Source: Dillenia suffruticosa (Eukaryota > Streptophyta > Magnoliopsida > Dilleniales > Dilleniaceae). Taken from it: 64,000 nt of DNA. The stretch is from assembly GCA_033439265.1 (NCBI GenBank), contig JAVTVX010000033.1, forward strand, positions 29,822 through 93,821, given 5' to 3'. A program made the position numbers and the translations under genes. Positions 47,262-60,100 of the stretch are shown one piece after another; positions within the stretch are counted from its first letter, which is position 1; every line of letters starts with the position of its first letter. The notes below the pieces were generated by a model, which saw nothing but the letters and a program-made list of their open reading frames with translations, was not told the DNA's origin and did not search any database.

Positions 47262-47666
47262 AGCGTCCAGAGTCACAAGCCCCTCTTGATTGGCAAATAC
47301 GTAGACGAATTGCACTTGGATCAGCAGGGGCCTTGCCTACTTACACTACATGATCATTGTGATCCTAAGATTATTCACCATGATGTGAAAGCTGCAAATA
47401 TACTCTACTCTTGGATGAAGAATTTGAAGCACTCGTTGGCGATTTTGGGTTAGCCAAACTCATGGACTACAAGGATACTCATGTTACTACTGCAGTGCGT
47501 GGCACTATAGGGCATGTTGCGCTCTGAGTACCTCTCCACAGGAAAATCATCAGAGAAGACTGATGCTTTTGGTTATGGGGTGTTGCTTCTTGAGCTCATC
47601 ACTGGGCAGAGGGCTTTTGATCTTGCTCTCCTAGCGAATGATGAGAATGTTATTGTACTTGATTGG

Positions 47667-49018
47667 GTAAGCATATTGTCATATATTTTCTTTTTGTCAT
47701 TGTGTTTAGTACCATAGAAGAAGATCCTCCTGCTAGTGAATTTTAAATCCATAATTGATTGGAGAAGAAGAGTAATTTCGCTTCTGTTTTGTAATGCTAA
47801 CTAACTCGGTCTTCTGTTGTCATATCAGCACTAACTTAATGGTTTTATTGTCCCAAAGAAAAGGCCTATCCTTCTCATTAATTCTGCCTTATCTTCTTAT
47901 TACCACTGTAGTCATTCAATACTGTTGGCAAACGAGAATAATGAGTTTAATTCCTAGTTTTCTTCTGAGTTCTAGTTTCTCATGATGTCTGCGTGTTCTA
48001 TGCTTCAAAATTTTGGGAGAGAAATAGTAATGTATGCCATATGTGTTTAATTGAGTACCATAAATATTACAAAGTTGGCGATTGGGGTTTGATATTTGCT
48101 TTGTATCAAGCATGCATATTTAATAAGTGCTGTGCGAGCATATGTACTTGTATATATACTCTCCAAAGCAAACTTTTCGTCAACAATTTGTGGGGCAAAA
48201 GGTATTGTGAATGTGTGTAGCTTTGGGGTGACCGCTATTTGGGATAATGAGATCGCACCGGTAAGTATCATGTTCAAATATGCAACCAGGTATATCTACA
48301 TTTTTATGGTTTTTTTTTTTTTGGGGGGGGGGTGGTTGGGGTAGGAGTTATTTGAAGAGTTTGATGAGAAAGAGTGGTCCCTCCAACAAATTTGTGTGTC
48401 CTCACACATGGCCAGGCTAGGATGCACTATACTCCACTTCCGTAGGATGTTTTGACCTCAGGTTTTTGGACGAGGAGATTGAGCATGTTACTGGTGCACC
48501 ATTTAGTTCAGTGTTACACGTAGATACTATTATACTTCATTTGCCTTTTTCTATTTTATAGTTTGTTTTTGTAAAAACGTAAACAGAAGTACCATGACTA
48601 AATTGAACAACATAATAACTTAGTTGTGTTATGCAAGGTGCCACCTTTTCTTCTTCATCGTTTTTTCTTTTTGTTGTTGCCTTTTCATTTATTGTTTGTT
48701 TGATTACTTCCATCAATGCCTTCAGTTAGTAGAGTTTAAATAAGTGCTGAAATGAATGATAAATAGAAGCAGATGAACACTTTAGAGTAATGACATTACA
48801 AGTACAGGTTGTCTTTTGTGTTCGAGTTTGTGCCTCTTTTGTTCTCACTTATTGTAAATTTAAATTTAGCCAATTCAGCAACTCTATGTTTCTCTTAAGT
48901 TATTTAATCTTCAGGGTTCAAGTATGCATTCTTCTTGCTTAGTGACATTATTTTCAGGCTTGATGAGGAATTATATACCTTTTGGATGCTTAAAAATTAT
49001 TCGGTCTGTTAATTTCAG
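47667..49018 (+). other. Unit B intron 10
   Basis: No gene seen. It matches copy A intron 10, including the SINE-like stretch and a G-run (about 48,322-48,332) that has expanded relative to A. Confidence 0.6.
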
Positions 49019-49579
49019 GTGAAAGGACTGCTAACAGACAGGAGGTGGGAAACACTTGTGGATGCAGATTTGCAGGGTAATTATGTGGAGGAGGAGGTGG
49101 AGCAACTGATTCAAGTAGCATTGCTTTGCACACAAACATCCCCGATGGCAAGGCCAAGGATGTTAGAAGTTGTGAGAATGCTTGAAGGCAATGGCTTGGC
49201 GGAAAGATGGGAAGAGTGGCAGCTGGAAGAAATTACTCTGGAGTACTCTCATATGCACCATCCTAATACAGAGTGGATTGTCAACTACACTTCCAATCTC
49301 CGTGCTGATGAATTATCTGGTCCTAGGTAACTTCTTCTGTCCTCCATGTGTGCATAAATTTTATACCGATGGATAACTTGTTTTGTATCAAAAAAAAATT
49401 TGTATTCAGTCACAATTGGGCATATAATTTTGCATTTTTCTTCAGTTTTCTTAGCATTGTATTCTTACAGCCAGTTTCTTATTGGTGTGTCATGTAATAT
49501 TGTTTTGTAAGATTACCCACATCATCCACACCACGGAACATATGGCGTAAATGTAAGCACGATGTTAGTTTCTTATATA

Positions 49580-49585
49580 AATAAA
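49580..49585 (+). terminator. Putative polyadenylation signal of unit B
   Basis: AATAAA in the same context as the copy A signal at 22,421-22,426, about 40 bp before the B/C junction. Confidence 0.45.
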
Positions 49586-49724
49586 GTAGTAGTTCTGCTG
49601 AGATTTCTTCCTTGATCTATGTTTACTTGCCTCCAATTCATAAAGTTTCTCTCTTTATTTGATTTTCTATAAAACTTTTTATTGAACCATAGAAATGTTT
49701 ATATAGTTATCTTCTCGCTTGCAG

Positions 49725-49801
49725 TTTTGTTGGCAACAACCTGACAAGTCCTTGTCCACCTTCTCCACCACTCTCTCAATCTTTGCCATCTTCCTCTTCA
49801 G
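49725..49801 (+). pseudogene. SERK exon 7 (Ser/Pro hinge) of unit C, partial copy
   Basis: A 77-bp exon with intact CAG acceptor and GT donor encodes [18 protein letters not shown]. Its length differs from copy A (80) and unit B (74) only by multiples of three, so splice phase is kept in all three. No upstream LRR exons exist in this unit and the rest lies outside the window. Confidence 0.7.
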
Positions 49802-51151
49802 GTATTTTTTCCTTTTCCATTCTGTGCGAATGTAGGAATTGGATTACCTTATCTGAGTCTTGCTTCATGATTCCCTGCAGTTCTTATATTCAATAATCAT
49901 GTTTGGCGTCTCATAATTTGAGATGATAATTTTTCATGGTGAATGAATGATATAGTTCCCTTTTAAATGAATTCTGGAATGGGTTGGCTTTGTTATTATG
50001 GTTTTTCTGTTAGGTGTTACTTTAACGGTGAATCATCATATCTTATTTTACATTTATAATTTCCCATCAGCATGACTACTTGGCCGTGCTTTCACATTCC
50101 TCTGTCTCTGAATGATGTTCTCCTAGTCCGTTGTTCAATTTTTCTGTTTTAGAGGAAAAATAATGCAAGTGATCATACATCCATGAAGTGGTCCCACTTA
50201 CAAATGTAGGTTATCGTAGGCTTGACTAATCACTAGTCCAATATTGATAGAAAAAAGAACTCTGATGTTTCAACATGCTGTTCCCTGTCTCAAACGCTTT
50301 TGGTTTTTTTTCTAGAAAGCGTGGAAAAGAAACATAACCTAGCCAGAGTATCTGAAAATGGCCATGGACCAAGATATATTTCAGCCCATTTTAACCTGAG
50401 ATACAATCTGCATTTCAAGTGGTATTATATGATGCTGGATCTTCTTTCATTGCTTATTGAATTGTTGGTTCTACTTGGGGGATCATGGTTTTGATGGACT
50501 ATCGGAAGTGTTTTAGGGAAAATCAGACGATAAGGGAGCAATGATTCTAGTCAATCACGCATAGGTTCCTAGGAATGGTTCATTGGGATAATAAAAGGTG
50601 ACAACTTAGGTAAGCATACCTAAGGCCTTTAACAAGTGCTATTCACCTAAAGGCAACCACACCAACAAACAAGTGCTACCGGCCTCAAAGTCTAAAAGTT
50701 ATCCATTCCTCTCAAAATGACACTATAATGCTCTATTAACTGCTTTTCTTGGCCATTAACTACTTACCTTTGAAGTATGCTTCCTTCAAATGCATAACTA
50801 AAGTATGTATTTCAACAAATTCTAAGTAAAGTCCACATAACTAATTGAAGCCCACAAAAACTATTGGATTGTCCCGCTAAGGCCAACTTAAGGTCCATAA
50901 TGCAAAAACACTTATCTGGTGTATAATTTGCATCACCTTCCGTTAGAGTCTTTGACTTCTAATAGCAACATTATAGCCTTTGAGCTTAGAGAGCTGGAAA
51001 AAGAATTTAAACTGTACCATGGTTGGGTGACTGTGGCAAACCATAAGGTGGTAAGCCACTTTTTACTTATTCTACCATCTGCAAAATCATTTCATTCTAG
51101 TCCCTCCGGTACAATGATCTCTCGTCTCTCTACAATGGAGAATGTTGGATG
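49802..51151 (+). other. Unit C intron 7 before the gypsy element
   Basis: Matches unit B without MULE-B. Contains the exon-like stretch at 50,919-51,051. Nothing else recognised. Confidence 0.6.
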
Positions 51152-54100
51152 TGATGTGAACCTGTTGGGTATAGAAACCCTAAAACTCCGAACAAGTTAA
51201 TATAGCCCAAGAATCGTCCCAACGAATTATTTCGAACCGGTAAAAACAAAGAGCTTGATTCGTTGCCCTAAAGGAGAAGAACCTTAAGATCTTAGATCCA
51301 TTTCTCACTAGAACTTGAATCTTGGTATAAAGATAGATCGAATGACACTACAATTTAGGGGTTTCAAATCATAGATTGATAAGTTAAAGAATTAAACAAG
51401 ACACCTATTTTGATAAAGTTCAAAAAGTTCTCAAAAGAAAAAAACTGTGTGAAAAAACCTCATAGTATTATTAGTTCTCTCAAAATCCTGCTTTTACATA
51501 GCTTGTAATGGTTTTTTTATATACTAGAAATAACCCTTAAAATGACCACTAAAATTTAAGTAACTTCCTAAATAATGAAAAAAAAAAAAGAGACTAAATA
51601 AAGGTAAACTATTAAAAATCAAAAAAGAAAACTAACGGAAATAACCTAAAATCTGTGAAAACATATTTTGACCAAATCTTTCCATCTTTACTTTTATTTT
51701 CTTTATTCACATCCTTCCCTTGGTCTTGGATGGTTTTGGGCCTTTTATTCTTCCAATTGGGATTTAAGGAGCATTATTAAGGCCTCCCTGGTTCTCTCAC
51801 TTGGGCTCCATCTTCTTGTTGTAAAACTCTCCGGATTAAGTTATTTAGCCCTTGCTTGAAGATTTTAGCTTGAGCCTTCGTCACTAGACCAACTGGAGCT
51901 TGAATTGGATTATGTGAATTCCTTGCAACCTTGATGTCCTCATCAATTCCCCTTTGAAAAAGATTTGTCCTTAAATCGTCACCCACATCAAAAGGATTCA
52001 AGTAAGTAACATTGAAAGTGGCACTAACATTGGATTCATCTGGTAAGTCATGTTTGTAAGCTTTATTGTCGATTCATTCTAGCACTTGAAAAGCACCACC
52101 TCCTTGAGGTAGCAATTTAGAATGTCTATATGTTGGAAATCTTTCTTTCCTCATGTGTAACCAACCGAATCACGGGGCTCAAAAACCAGCTTGTGACGTC
52201 CCTTGTAGGCTTGCTTGATGAATTGTTTGGTTCTCCTTTCTATGTTGAGCTGTACCCTCTCATGGAATTACTTCACAAATTTTGCCTTCTTACCATATAA
52301 ATTCATTTGTTCAGAAACAGGTGAATGTGATAAAGCTATAGGAGTTAAAGGATTAAAATTATAAACAATTTCAAATGGTAAGAACTTAGTAGCAGAATGA
52401 ATGGTATGATTATAAGCAAACTTAACATGTAGCAAACAATCCTCCCAAAATCTTAATGTCCTTAGTCATGATAGCCCTCAACAAAGTGGATAAAGTCCTA
52501 TTAATTACCTTTGTTTGACCATTGGTTTGAGGATGTCAAGCAGTAGAAAACAAAAGTTTCATTCTGAACTTTCTCCATAACGTCTTCCAAAAGTAATTCA
52601 AGAATTTAGTATCCTGATCTGAAACAATTATCCTTGGCATGCTATGTAACCTCATAATCTCCTTAAAGAATAAATCTGAAATATGAGAAGTAGTACCAGA
52701 CTTATGACAAGGCATAAAATGAGCCATGTCAGAAAACTGATCTACAACCACAAAAATTGAATCCCATTCAAGCCTACTTTTGGGTAAACCCAAAACAAAA
52801 TCCATTGAAATATCAATCCAAGGTGAACTAGGAATAGGTAGGGGCATGTAAAAATTATTAGGTTGAACTCCCGATTTAGTTTGCCTATAGGTAACACATC
52901 TACCACAAAGTCTCTTAACATCTTGTTTCATGTGTGGCGAATAAAAGTGCTCCTGTAAAATAGAGGTTTTGGCAACTCAAAAGTATCTCATTAACTCTCC
53001 ACCATGGGATTCCCGAACTAGAAAGTCTCTCAACGAACATTTAGGTACACACAACTTATTTATTTATTTATTTTTTTAAATAAAAAGTTGTCATACCTAT
53101 AGAACTTATCATTTGCAGATTTTTCACAAGGTCAATAAATTTTCCCAAAGTCATGGTCAACATGATAAAGTTCCTTAATATGCTCAAAACCAAGAAACAT
53201 AACATCAATGTAGAGATTAAGGCATACATGCGTGAAAGTGCATCCACAACCACATTTTCCTTATCTTGTTTATACCAAATGACATCAGGAAAACTCTTAA
53301 TGAATTCAAGCCTTTGAGCATGTCTCTCGTTCAGCTTGTGTTGACTTGTCAAATGTTTCAAGAATTCATGATTAGTACGAATCACAAATTTCTTCGGCCA
53401 CAAATAGTATTGCCATGTCTCCAAAGCTTGAACTAATGTGTACAACTCTTTGTCATAAGTAGGGTAGTTAAGTGTTGTCCCATTTAGCTTCTCACGAAAA
53501 TACGCAAGTGGTCTTCCATTCTGCAAAAGAATAGTGCCTATACCCTATTGGAATGCAATCTTCTTCTTGATGACTTGTTTAAGCATGGCAACAATAGTGC
53601 TAAAATTTTTCACTAATCTCCTGTAAAAACTAGCAAGCCCATGAAAACTTCTTACATTACATATATTGAAGGGGGTCAACCAATCTTGGATGGCTTCGAT
53701 CTTTTCCTCATTAATCTCGGTACCTTTAACACTCATAACAAAACCTAGGAAAACAATCTTATTGGTGCAAAAAGTACACTTTGAGGTTAGCATATAACTT
53801 CTTCTTTCTAAGCACATTAAAAACGGAATGCAAATGTAAGACATGATCATGTAAACTTTTGCTATAAATTAGAATATCATCAAAAAACAACAGCGAATTT
53901 AACAAGGAAAGTACGCAAAATATGATTCATTAGGCGCATAAATGTGCTAGATGCATTAGTTAATCCAAATGACATAACTAACCACTCATATAATCCGTAT
54001 TTGATTTTAAATGCTGTGTTCCATCTGTCTCCTTTCATTCGTATTTGATAATACCCACTCTTAAGATCAATCTTTGAAAACATACGAGCACCATGCAACT

Positions 54101-57100
54101 TATCTAACATGTTATCTAAACGAGGAATAAGGTGTCGATATTTTATGATTATGTTGTTGATGGCTCAGCAATCAACACATCGTCCATGCTCCATCTTTCT
54201 TAGGCACCAAAATCACCAGAGTTGCGCATGGACTCATGGTCTCTCTTACATATCCTTTTTCCACAACTGTTCGACTTGCCTTTAAAGCTCATTCGTTTGT
54301 TTTGGATTACTCTTATGTGCTGGACGATTTGGAATTGATGCACCGGGCACAAAATCGATTTGATGTTCAATCCCTCGAATAGGTGGTAAACCTTGGAGTA
54401 GTTCTTTGGTAAACACATCCTCGAATTCCTGCAAGAGAGAAACAATAACACTAGAGAAAGAAGGGTCAAGTTGGTCAATGTTTAAAAGGATTTCGTTGTA
54501 TACAAGTACAATCATTGGTTGTTTTGAAAACAACGTTTGCTTAATCTCACTTGTTTTTGCATAAAAATTCATTTGTTTTCTCTCTAAATTTACCTTCTCA
54601 GCTGAATTTTTCTCTCTTTTCTCTTCCTCGCTATGCACGGCCTTACTCTTCTCTCCTTTTCTTTTGTTCTGTCAAATCATTTTGGTCTCTCGGTTTCTTT
54701 TTTTTTTTACTCAATTTTTGAAATCTATCTCTGTTCTCAGACCTGTTTTGGTATCATTAGAATTAGAGTGATTTTTCATTAATTGAACATAGATGAATAC
54801 TTATTGATGAAGTTATCATGTTGCACATATCAATCAAATTGCCACAACCTTCCTAACAAAAGATGCCCGGCCTGCATTGGTACCACATCATACAACAACT
54901 CATCTTCATATTTACTAATCTGAAATCACACAACAACCTTCTTGGTAACTCTCACTTCTCCATTGTTATTCTACCATTGCAACTTGTATGGTTGAGAATA
55001 TTTAGTGGTTGGCAAGTTAAACTTTTCTACCAAAGTTGCACTAGCAACGTTAGTAAAACTATCACCGTGAATAATCAAAATACATAATTTGTCTTTCACA
55101 TGCCAACAAGTGTGAAAGATACTCTACTGCTGTATTTTTTCTTCCTCTTCTTTGGCTTGTAAGCTTAAGTCTCAGTGTGCAACTAGTCCTAATATCTCAC
55201 CGTGTTCGGCCCCGAACTCTATCTCCATAGGGGCATCTTCCAATGATGGCATGTAATCAAGATCAACTGCTTCTTCGGATTTGATTGCACCATCTTCTTG
55301 AATCACCATAACTCGCATGTTTGGACATTGGCTAGCTATTTCTTCCTTGACATTTGAAAGATTTAACCTCACTAGAACGAACTAAAGTGGGGGTTGTGGT
55401 GGTGGCAACTTGCTTGTGCTCGGGTTTAACATTGGAGATGGATGGATTTTCTTCTTTCTTTGGGTAGCTTGTTCTCCGAGATGTTGTACTCAGAATCTGT
55501 GGGGCTGGTCTTGGTCGTGTACCACCTCTCTTGAGCTGCCTTTTAACCTTGATTGCCATATGTACTAAATTCTCCAATATCTTGACCGTGTTAGTCATCT
55601 CTCGGTTTAAACCATTCAAAAACTTGGTCATTGTCGCTTCCTGATCCGTTTCCATTTAGCTCTAATTGTAACCATCTCTACATCTTTATAATACTCATTT
55701 ACGCTTTAGTTACCTTGGTATAGACCTTGCAGCTTGAGGTATAGATCCCAGTAGTAGTGACTCGGCACAAGTCGTTGTCTCATCACTCTTTTCATCTCAT
55801 CCCAAGTTTCAATAGGGCTACCTTCATTCCGCCTCTTATTGATGCACAACTGATCCCACCACACAATTGCATAATACGTTAATTCAATGGTAGCAAGTTT
55901 TACCTTCTTTAATTCTGAGTACTTGTGACAAAAAAAACCAACTCCATATTCTTTTCCCAACAAGGTATGCTTCGGTATCATTTTTTATTTGAAACGCCGG
56001 AATTTTCATCTTGATACTCCCCAAGTTGTTGCGTACCCAATTCCTAGTTTCTCTATCCCGACCAAATCTCCTTGGCTGTCCACTACAACTGTCAAACTCC
56101 TCCTCTAAGCCGTCCCCTTCAAACTCATCCACAACTTCAACTTCCCTTTGAAAAAACCTATTCCTCCTTGGAGAGTTCGGAGCAATTGTTGGCTGCCCCT
56201 TTTGCTTCCCCTCTTCCACGCTATCCGACCCCTCATGTATGAGATCTAACTCCCTCTTCATCATCCGTCTCATCTCCCTCGTAAATGCTTGTAATTGTAG
56301 ATTCGATCCAATGGGTGGTTGAACCTTCTCATTTGTGATATCTACTTGATTTTGAGACATGATGGAAACCTGCAAGACAAAGTTAGAATAAAATAAAAAG
56401 GAATCGCACCATACTCCCTCACGTGTTTCACGTGAATCAAAACTCAAATCCATTCGTGTTTCACTCAATTTTAACTTGACTTTTATCTTTAATGAGTTCT
56501 CTCGTGCCTTTTACCCTTCCACTTCACTGAGTTAAGCTTTTTATTGAATTTGTGAACTCAATTCAAAATAATTACCTCATGAAATTCAAAGATTTATATG
56601 AAAGAAAATATAACAAGGGAAACAAGATGGAAGGAACAAAAAACGGAAAGAAAAAAAAGCAATAAGGAACGTCGCAAATTTGGAAAATCTTCTAAGTTAG
56701 GAAAGAAACAAATAAGGAAGGGAATAAATAAGGAAGGTACACGAATAAAGTAATCAAGTAAGAAAGGTGAACAAATAAGGAAAGTTTTAAATTTAGGAAA
56801 GTGCACCAATAAAGAAATTATTCAAATTAGGAAAGTGTACAAATAAATAAATATTCCAAAACCAAACACCCACAAAAATTTTGAAAGTACTAATGGGAAA
56901 AACTTTCCCCAAAAAATAACCACCTCGAATAAAAACTATCAAATTTGATATCAACAATTTAGGAGACTTACCAAATTTGAACTATGATAAAATAACAATT
57001 ATCAATTTTGAGAACAAGAGGTAAAAAATTTGGAAGCTACCTTTTAATCAAATTTCGACCCTTTTTTTTGCGGCCATTTTTTTTCATGGCCCTTTGTTCG

Positions 57101-60100
57101 GAACTATGGCAACGCAAAAATAAAAAAGAATGAAGAACGAAAGAAAGCAAAAATTAAACCCACAAATGAAGAATTTTGGTTTTCATGATAAATCGAAATT
57201 AGAATTAGAGTTTTAAAACCCGATTTATCAAAACACAACCAAGAACAAAACAAAGATGAAAGAAATATAGACAAGAACAATTCAAAGGATAAAATGAATT
57301 TGCACTAGTACCAATTGATGTGAATCCTTTAGGTATAGAAACCCTAGAACCCACAAACATGTTAATATAGTCCAAGAATCGTCCCAACGAATGATTTTGA
57401 TTTGGTGAAAACCATTGCAAATTAGAGGAGAACAATTGTTTTTTTTATTATGTCTATGTATTGTACAAGAGTCCCTAATGAGCTATATATACAAAATTCT
57501 TCATAGGAAGAAAAATAGCAACTATCCTAATTTTGTATATCCTCTAATCAAGAATTTCTGATTTCCTCTCAATCAAATCTCTTTATTTTAGGAAACAAAT
57601 CTCTAATCAAGGATTTCTGATTTTCTCTAAATGAAATCCTTATATTTTAGGAAATAGATATTTCCATAATTTCTAAATTAGGAAAATAGGTTGGCACGTA
57701 TTTTTCCACACTCCCCCTCAGGTTGGTGAATAGATATCGTCCATTCCCAGTTTTGAAATCATGTCTTGAAATGTAGCATTGTTTAGTCCTTTAGTAAGAA
57801 CATCTGCGAATTGACCTCTCGTGGGAACATAGGGTGTGCAAATGAGTCCACTTTCCAGTTTCTCCTTGATGAAGTGCTTGTCTTTCTCAATGTGCTTCGT
57901 TCGATCATATTGCACAGGATTATGTGCATACTAATTGCTGATTTATTATTACAATAGAGTTTTATTGATCCACTCCATTTAATCTTCAAGTCCTCCAATA
58001 TAATCTTCAGCCATAACAACGCACAAACACCTTGTGCCATTGCTCTGAATTCCTTCTATACTTGACCGAGCGACAACATTTGTTTCTTACTTCGCCATGT
58101 TACTAGATTTCCATCAAGAAATGTGCAATAGCCGGAGGTTGACCTTCGATCCATAGGGGACCCTGCATAGTTGCATCTGTATAGGCTTCAAGAAGAAGCT
58201 CAAAATTCTTTCTGTACAATATTCCTTTCCCTGGATTAGCTTTCAAGTAAAGAAAGACCCTATAGGCAGCCTGTAGGTGAACTTCTTTAAGATCATGCAT
58301 AAATTGGCTAATGACACTTACAGAGTATGCAATGTCCGGCCGGGAGTGAGAAAGTATATCAATTTACCAACCAAACTTTGGTACATCTCCTTATCTACTG
58401 ATTGATCTCCAATAGCTTCTCCAAGTCTATGATTCGACTTTATAGGTGTTCCAACTGGTTTACTCGCAAACATCCCTGTTTCTTTAAGAAGATCAGTAAC
58501 ATACTTATGTTGGGAAATGAAAATCCCTTGTTTAGAACGAGCCACTTCAATTCCCAGAAAATACTTTAATCTCCCCAAATCCTTGATCTCAAATTCCTTG
58601 ATCAAACACTTTTTCAAAGCTTGCTTTTCTTTTTCATCATTTCCGGTCACAATTATATCATCCACAGACTATTAGGGTTGTAACTTTTCCTAAAGCTAAG
58701 TGTTTGATGAAAAGAGTGTGATCGTCTTAACTTTACTTTTATCCCATAGCTATCATTGCTCTAGTGAATCTCCCAAACCAAGCTCGGGGTGACTGTTTTA
58801 GACCATATAAGGTTTTCTTCAATTTGTATACCTTATTTCTTCCAACTCCTCCAAATCCCGGCGGAATAGTCATATATATATTTCCTCTTCCAGTTCACCA
58901 TGAAGGAAGGTATTTTTTACATCATACTACTGTAAATCCTAGTCATAATTGGCTGTCAACAATAACAAAATTCTCACTGTGTTCATTTTTGCAACAAGAA
59001 CAAAAGTCTCTTGGTAATCGACTCCATATGTTTGAGTGTACAATTTTGCAACTAACTTTGCTTTATAGCGTTTCAATGAACCATCGGCCTTATATTTCAA
59101 GGTAAAAACCCATTTACACCCCCACTGCCTTCTTTCCTTTCGGTAGATCAACTAACTCATGTCTCATTTTTCTCCAATGCATCCATCTCATCTTTCATGG
59201 CTTTTCTCCATTCTTCCTTAGATAATGTTTCGAATACAGTATTTGAAATAGGAATTTCATTTAGACTTGTGAGAAAGGCTTTATGGGCCGGTGAGAATTT
59301 CTCAAACGACACAAATAAGACACGGGATACAATGATCTTTTTGTACACTCTTGGGCTTCTTTCCTCACAGCTATAGGCAGATCTTGATCCCTGCTTTCAG
59401 TTTCTAGAGGCTGGTCTTCCTCTAGGGTAGGTTTAGATATAATTATCTCGTTTCCAGAACTCAAGTTGGAGTGTTGGACTTGTTCAAGAGCAGGAATTTC
59501 ACTTCGCCGTCTTGAGTAAACGTTTCCTTTCCCAAATCACACTTGATTAGGATGCAGGGACTTGGGGATAGATTTGGGTTCAGATTGAGGGTTTTGCGTA
59601 GGTGATATAGCCGGTGGAGTTGATGATTCTAAATTGGGCTAAGAGTTGGACTGAGTGTTTTGACACAGGTGACACAGCTGGTGAGCGAGATGGTAGATCG
59701 AGGAAATAAAAGTCCTTATCTTCCATTGTAGATAACTACCCCTGAAGATAAGGTTTAGTAAAATATGGATTCCCTTCTATAAAAGTGACATCAATTGAGA
59801 CATAGAGTTTTCTTGTGGGTGGATGGTAGCATTTGTAACCCTTTTGTGTGGATGAGTACCCAACAAAAATACACTTATGGCTCTTGGATCTAACTTCCCC
59901 TTGTTATGGCTATGGACGTGGACAAATGAAGTGCACCAAAAAATTCTAGGAATAAGATTGTTTGTGGTACAAATATGAGGGTACAATTTCGAGAGTGGTT
60001 CCATTGGACTTTTGACACCTAAAATTCTTGAAGGGAGACGATTTATGATGTATGCAGATATAAGAACTGCTTCTCCTAATATTATTTTGGTATATTATGA

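Larger units (their letters stand above)
22564..49330 (+). pseudogene. Truncated SERK3-like copy B (exons 7-11 only)
   Basis: Exons: 22564-22637 (Ser/Pro hinge, intact CAG acceptor and phase), 44041-44171 (membrane span), 44334-44674 and 47262-47666 (kinase), 49019-49330 (C-terminus, intact, ending ELSGPR). Exons 1-6 (signal peptide, LRRs) are absent. Against copy A, exon 8 has lost one base (131 vs 132 bp) and exon 9 one base in a T-run (341 vs 342). Exon 10 has gained ten net bases (405 vs 395), including two 5-base insertions near 47,346 and 47,405 and one base near 47,523. The kinase frame is thus broken. GWGGFG and HHDVK are shared with copy A. No product with normal co-receptor function is expected. 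Confidence 0.85.
22463..49621 (+). repeat. Tandem duplicate unit B of the SERK 3' half
   Basis: The unit begins with TTTACTTGCCTCCAATTCATG, homologous to copy A intron 5 at 14,141, and runs through exon 11 and its AATAAA (49,580-49,585). Exon 6 and its surroundings (A 14,175-14,345) are missing. Unit C starts at 49,622 at the same junction and lacks the same exon, so C and B share one ancestor and probably arose by unequal crossing-over. Most of the 27 kb is inserted transposons in intron 7. Confidence 0.8.

Noticed and set aside
47166-47453. Open frame overlapping unit B exon 10, starting [13 protein letters not shown]
   Set aside because: It begins in intron sequence and uses a wrong kinase frame before drifting into the correct one because of exon 10 damage; a by-product of the pseudogene.
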